A stretch of 6,686 nucleotides of DNA from CAZYAK01 sp964645935 (lineage in GTDB: Bacteria > Patescibacteriota > Gracilibacteria > Peribacterales > Peribacteraceae). The notes under the pieces are model-generated. The model was not told the origin of the DNA, ran no database searches, and was given only the letters and a program-made list of their open reading frames with translations. The position numbers and the translations under genes are program-made. The stretch's first letter is position 1, and every line of letters starts with the position of its first letter. The stretch spans positions 1 to 6,686 of the forward strand of contig CAZYAK010000075.1 in the NCBI GenBank assembly GCA_964645935.1, in the 5' to 3' direction. Of the stretch, positions 5,795 through 6,686 are shown one piece after another.

Positions 5795-5823
5795 AGTATA
5801 GCACCAAACGGTGCTACGGAAAA
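5795..5823 (-). promoter_or_regulatory. Extended -10 promoter of the two-gene unknown operon
   Basis: On the minus strand TGC-TATACT is an extended -10 element, with TATACT at 5800-5795 (5/6 match). A poor -35 box TTTTCC lies at 5823-5818, exactly 17 bp away. Extended -10 promoters tolerate a weak -35. Transcription would start near 5788, about 25 nt before the ATG at 5763. This is the best promoter in the right half of the window. Confidence 0.6.
5799..5816. promoter_or_regulatory. 7-bp inverted repeat inside the promoter, candidate operator
   Basis: TAGCACC (5799-5805) and GGTGCTA (5810-5816) form a perfect inverted repeat around a 4-nt centre. It fills the spacer between the -35 and -10 boxes and overlaps the -10 by two bases. 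That is a classic position for a repressor site or for a regulator that reshapes the spacer. A chance hairpin is the alternative. Confidence 0.4.
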
Positions 5824-5830
5824 GACCACA

Positions 5831-5849
5831 TTCGAGTACCGCACTCAAA
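5831..5849 (-). terminator. Weak terminator-like hairpin after gatA
   Basis: Eight nt beyond the gatA stop, the minus strand can pair TTTGAGT with ACTCGAA (7 bp including one G-U) around a 5-nt loop. There is no immediate T run; TCTTTT follows only about 5 nt later. It may be a poor intrinsic terminator separating gatA from the next operon. Confidence 0.25.
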
Positions 5850-5856
5850 TACGGGC

Positions 5857-6686
5857 TCAGAGCATGGGTTTCCTGCTCCGCCAGTCGGTGGCGTTCTCGT
5901 AGGCGTGGGCCACGGAGAGAATGCGGCCTTCCTCCCAGTGCGGGCCCATCACCTGGAGACCGATGGGGAGGCCCTCCTTGGAGTATCCGCAGGGTACGGA
6001 GAGGCAGGGGATGCCCGCCATCACTTGGCCATCCAGGAAGACGTCCTCGAGGTACATGGCCACGGGGTCGTTGGCGTGTGTGCCCACCGTGAAGGCCGGA
6101 GTGGGGGATACGGGGCTGAGGATGACATCCACTGTCTTAAAGGCCTCCGTGAAGTCGTTGAGGATGAGGGTGCGCACCTTCTGGGCTTGGCGGTAGTAGG
6201 CGTCGAAGTAGCCAGCGGACAGGGCGTACGTCCCGATCATGATGCGGCGCTTCACCTCCGGACCAAAGCCGGTGCTGCGCACGCGCTCGTAGTAGTCCAA
6301 GAGGTTCTCGGGCTTCTCCACCGTGTGGCCGAAGCGGATGCCGTCGTAGCGCGCCATGTTGGAGCTTACTTCGCAGGGGCAGAGCACGTAGTACGTGGCG
6401 GTGGCGTACTTGGTGTGGGGGAGCGAGATATCGTGGATGGTGGCGCCTAGACTCCGGAGCACGTTGGCGGCCTCGCGCACGGCCCCCTCCACCTCTTGGT
6501 TCATGCCCTCAATGAAGTACTCCTTGGGGATGCCCACCCGGAGGCCCTTGGCGTCGGTCTTGAGCAGGGCGCGGTAGTCGGGAACGGCCACATCCGAGGT
6601 GGTGCCGTCCAAGGGGTCCTTGCCGGACATGGCCTGGAGGACGATGGCGGTGTCCTCCACGGTCTTGCAGATGGGGCCGATGGTAT
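5857..6686 (-). CDS. gatA: Asp-tRNA(Asn)/Glu-tRNA(Gln) amidotransferase subunit A (partial, 5' end missing)
   Basis: The visible 275 or so residues are the C-terminal part of GatA, open to the right edge of the window. The amidase subunit releases ammonia from glutamine or asparagine, which GatB uses to amidate mischarged Glu-tRNA(Gln) or Asp-tRNA(Asn) in the cytosolic GatCAB complex. The reading at the edge, TIGPICKTVEDTAIVLQAMSG, matches the family's TIGPxxKTVEDxAxxL region. Further hallmarks are SSNMARYDGIRFGH, GPEVKRRIMIGTYALSAGYFDAYY, and GIPCLSVPCGYSKEGLPIGLQVMG. The catalytic Lys-Ser-Ser triad lies upstream, outside the window. One oddity is CPCEVSSN, where APAE is common. No gatB follows; the next gene is an unknown with its own promoter. 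Confidence 0.97.
   Translation of the reverse strand, partial: TIGPICKTVEDTAIVLQAMSGKDPLDGTTSDVAVPDYRALLKTDAKGLRVGIPKEYFIEGMNQEVEGAVREAANVLRSLGATIHDISLPHTKYATATYYVLCPCEVSSNMARYDGIRFGHTVEKPENLLDYYERVRSTGFGPEVKRRIMIGTYALSAGYFDAYYRQAQKVRTLILNDFTEAFKTVDVILSPVSPTPAFTVGTHANDPVAMYLEDVFLDGQVMAGIPCLSVPCGYSKEGLPIGLQVMGPHWEEGRILSVAHAYENATDWRSRKPML

Noticed and set aside
5764..5844. Upstream extension of the 126-aa gene
   Set aside because: It would contain the extended -10 promoter and its inverted repeat within the coding sequence.

Overview
This is a GC-rich bacterial window (clearly above 60% G+C by eye) with seven protein-coding genes, two of them cut by the window edges. No RNA gene, CRISPR array or insertion sequence was seen. 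All complete genes end in ordinary stops and TGA is used repeatedly as a stop, so the standard bacterial code applies. Only gatA (the Asp/Glu-tRNA amidotransferase subunit) and a SAM-dependent methyltransferase belong to well-known families. The other genes are divergent or unrecognised. Compact unknown genes, -10 boxes close to start codons and frequent absence of a Shine-Dalgarno sequence would fit a candidate-phyla-radiation (Patescibacteria) lineage, but this is a weak inference.

Left part (1-2282). A minus-strand gene starts at position 20 behind a strong AAGGAG and leaves the window almost at once. It diverges from a plus-strand gene (197-1387) whose product resembles the PvcA/DIT1 isocyanide synthase family. 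The gap between them holds a consensus TTGACA promoter for the PvcA-like gene and, just upstream, two identical palindromic octamers CTTGCAAG exactly 20 bp apart, a candidate operator. A short RlmI-like methyltransferase gene follows 31 bp later, with a possible -10 box almost touching its start codon.

Middle (2283-3777). Two more plus-strand genes follow: a helix-turn-helix plus coiled-coil protein with a basic tail, and a small protein that reads like a reduced or degenerate protein-kinase fold. The second ends 4 nt from the end of an oppositely oriented gene.

Right part (3782-6686). Three genes are on the minus strand. gatA (5' end missing) reads in from the right edge. After a gap of about 90 bp with a weak terminator-like hairpin comes an extended -10 promoter overlapped by a 7-bp inverted repeat. 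That promoter drives a tightly packed pair of unknown genes: a 126-aa helical protein, then, 2 nt later, a 532-aa protein with an internal duplication marked by the motif C-x-TENTR. The most interesting items are the PvcA-like gene with its control region, the kinase-like protein, and this two-gene unknown operon.
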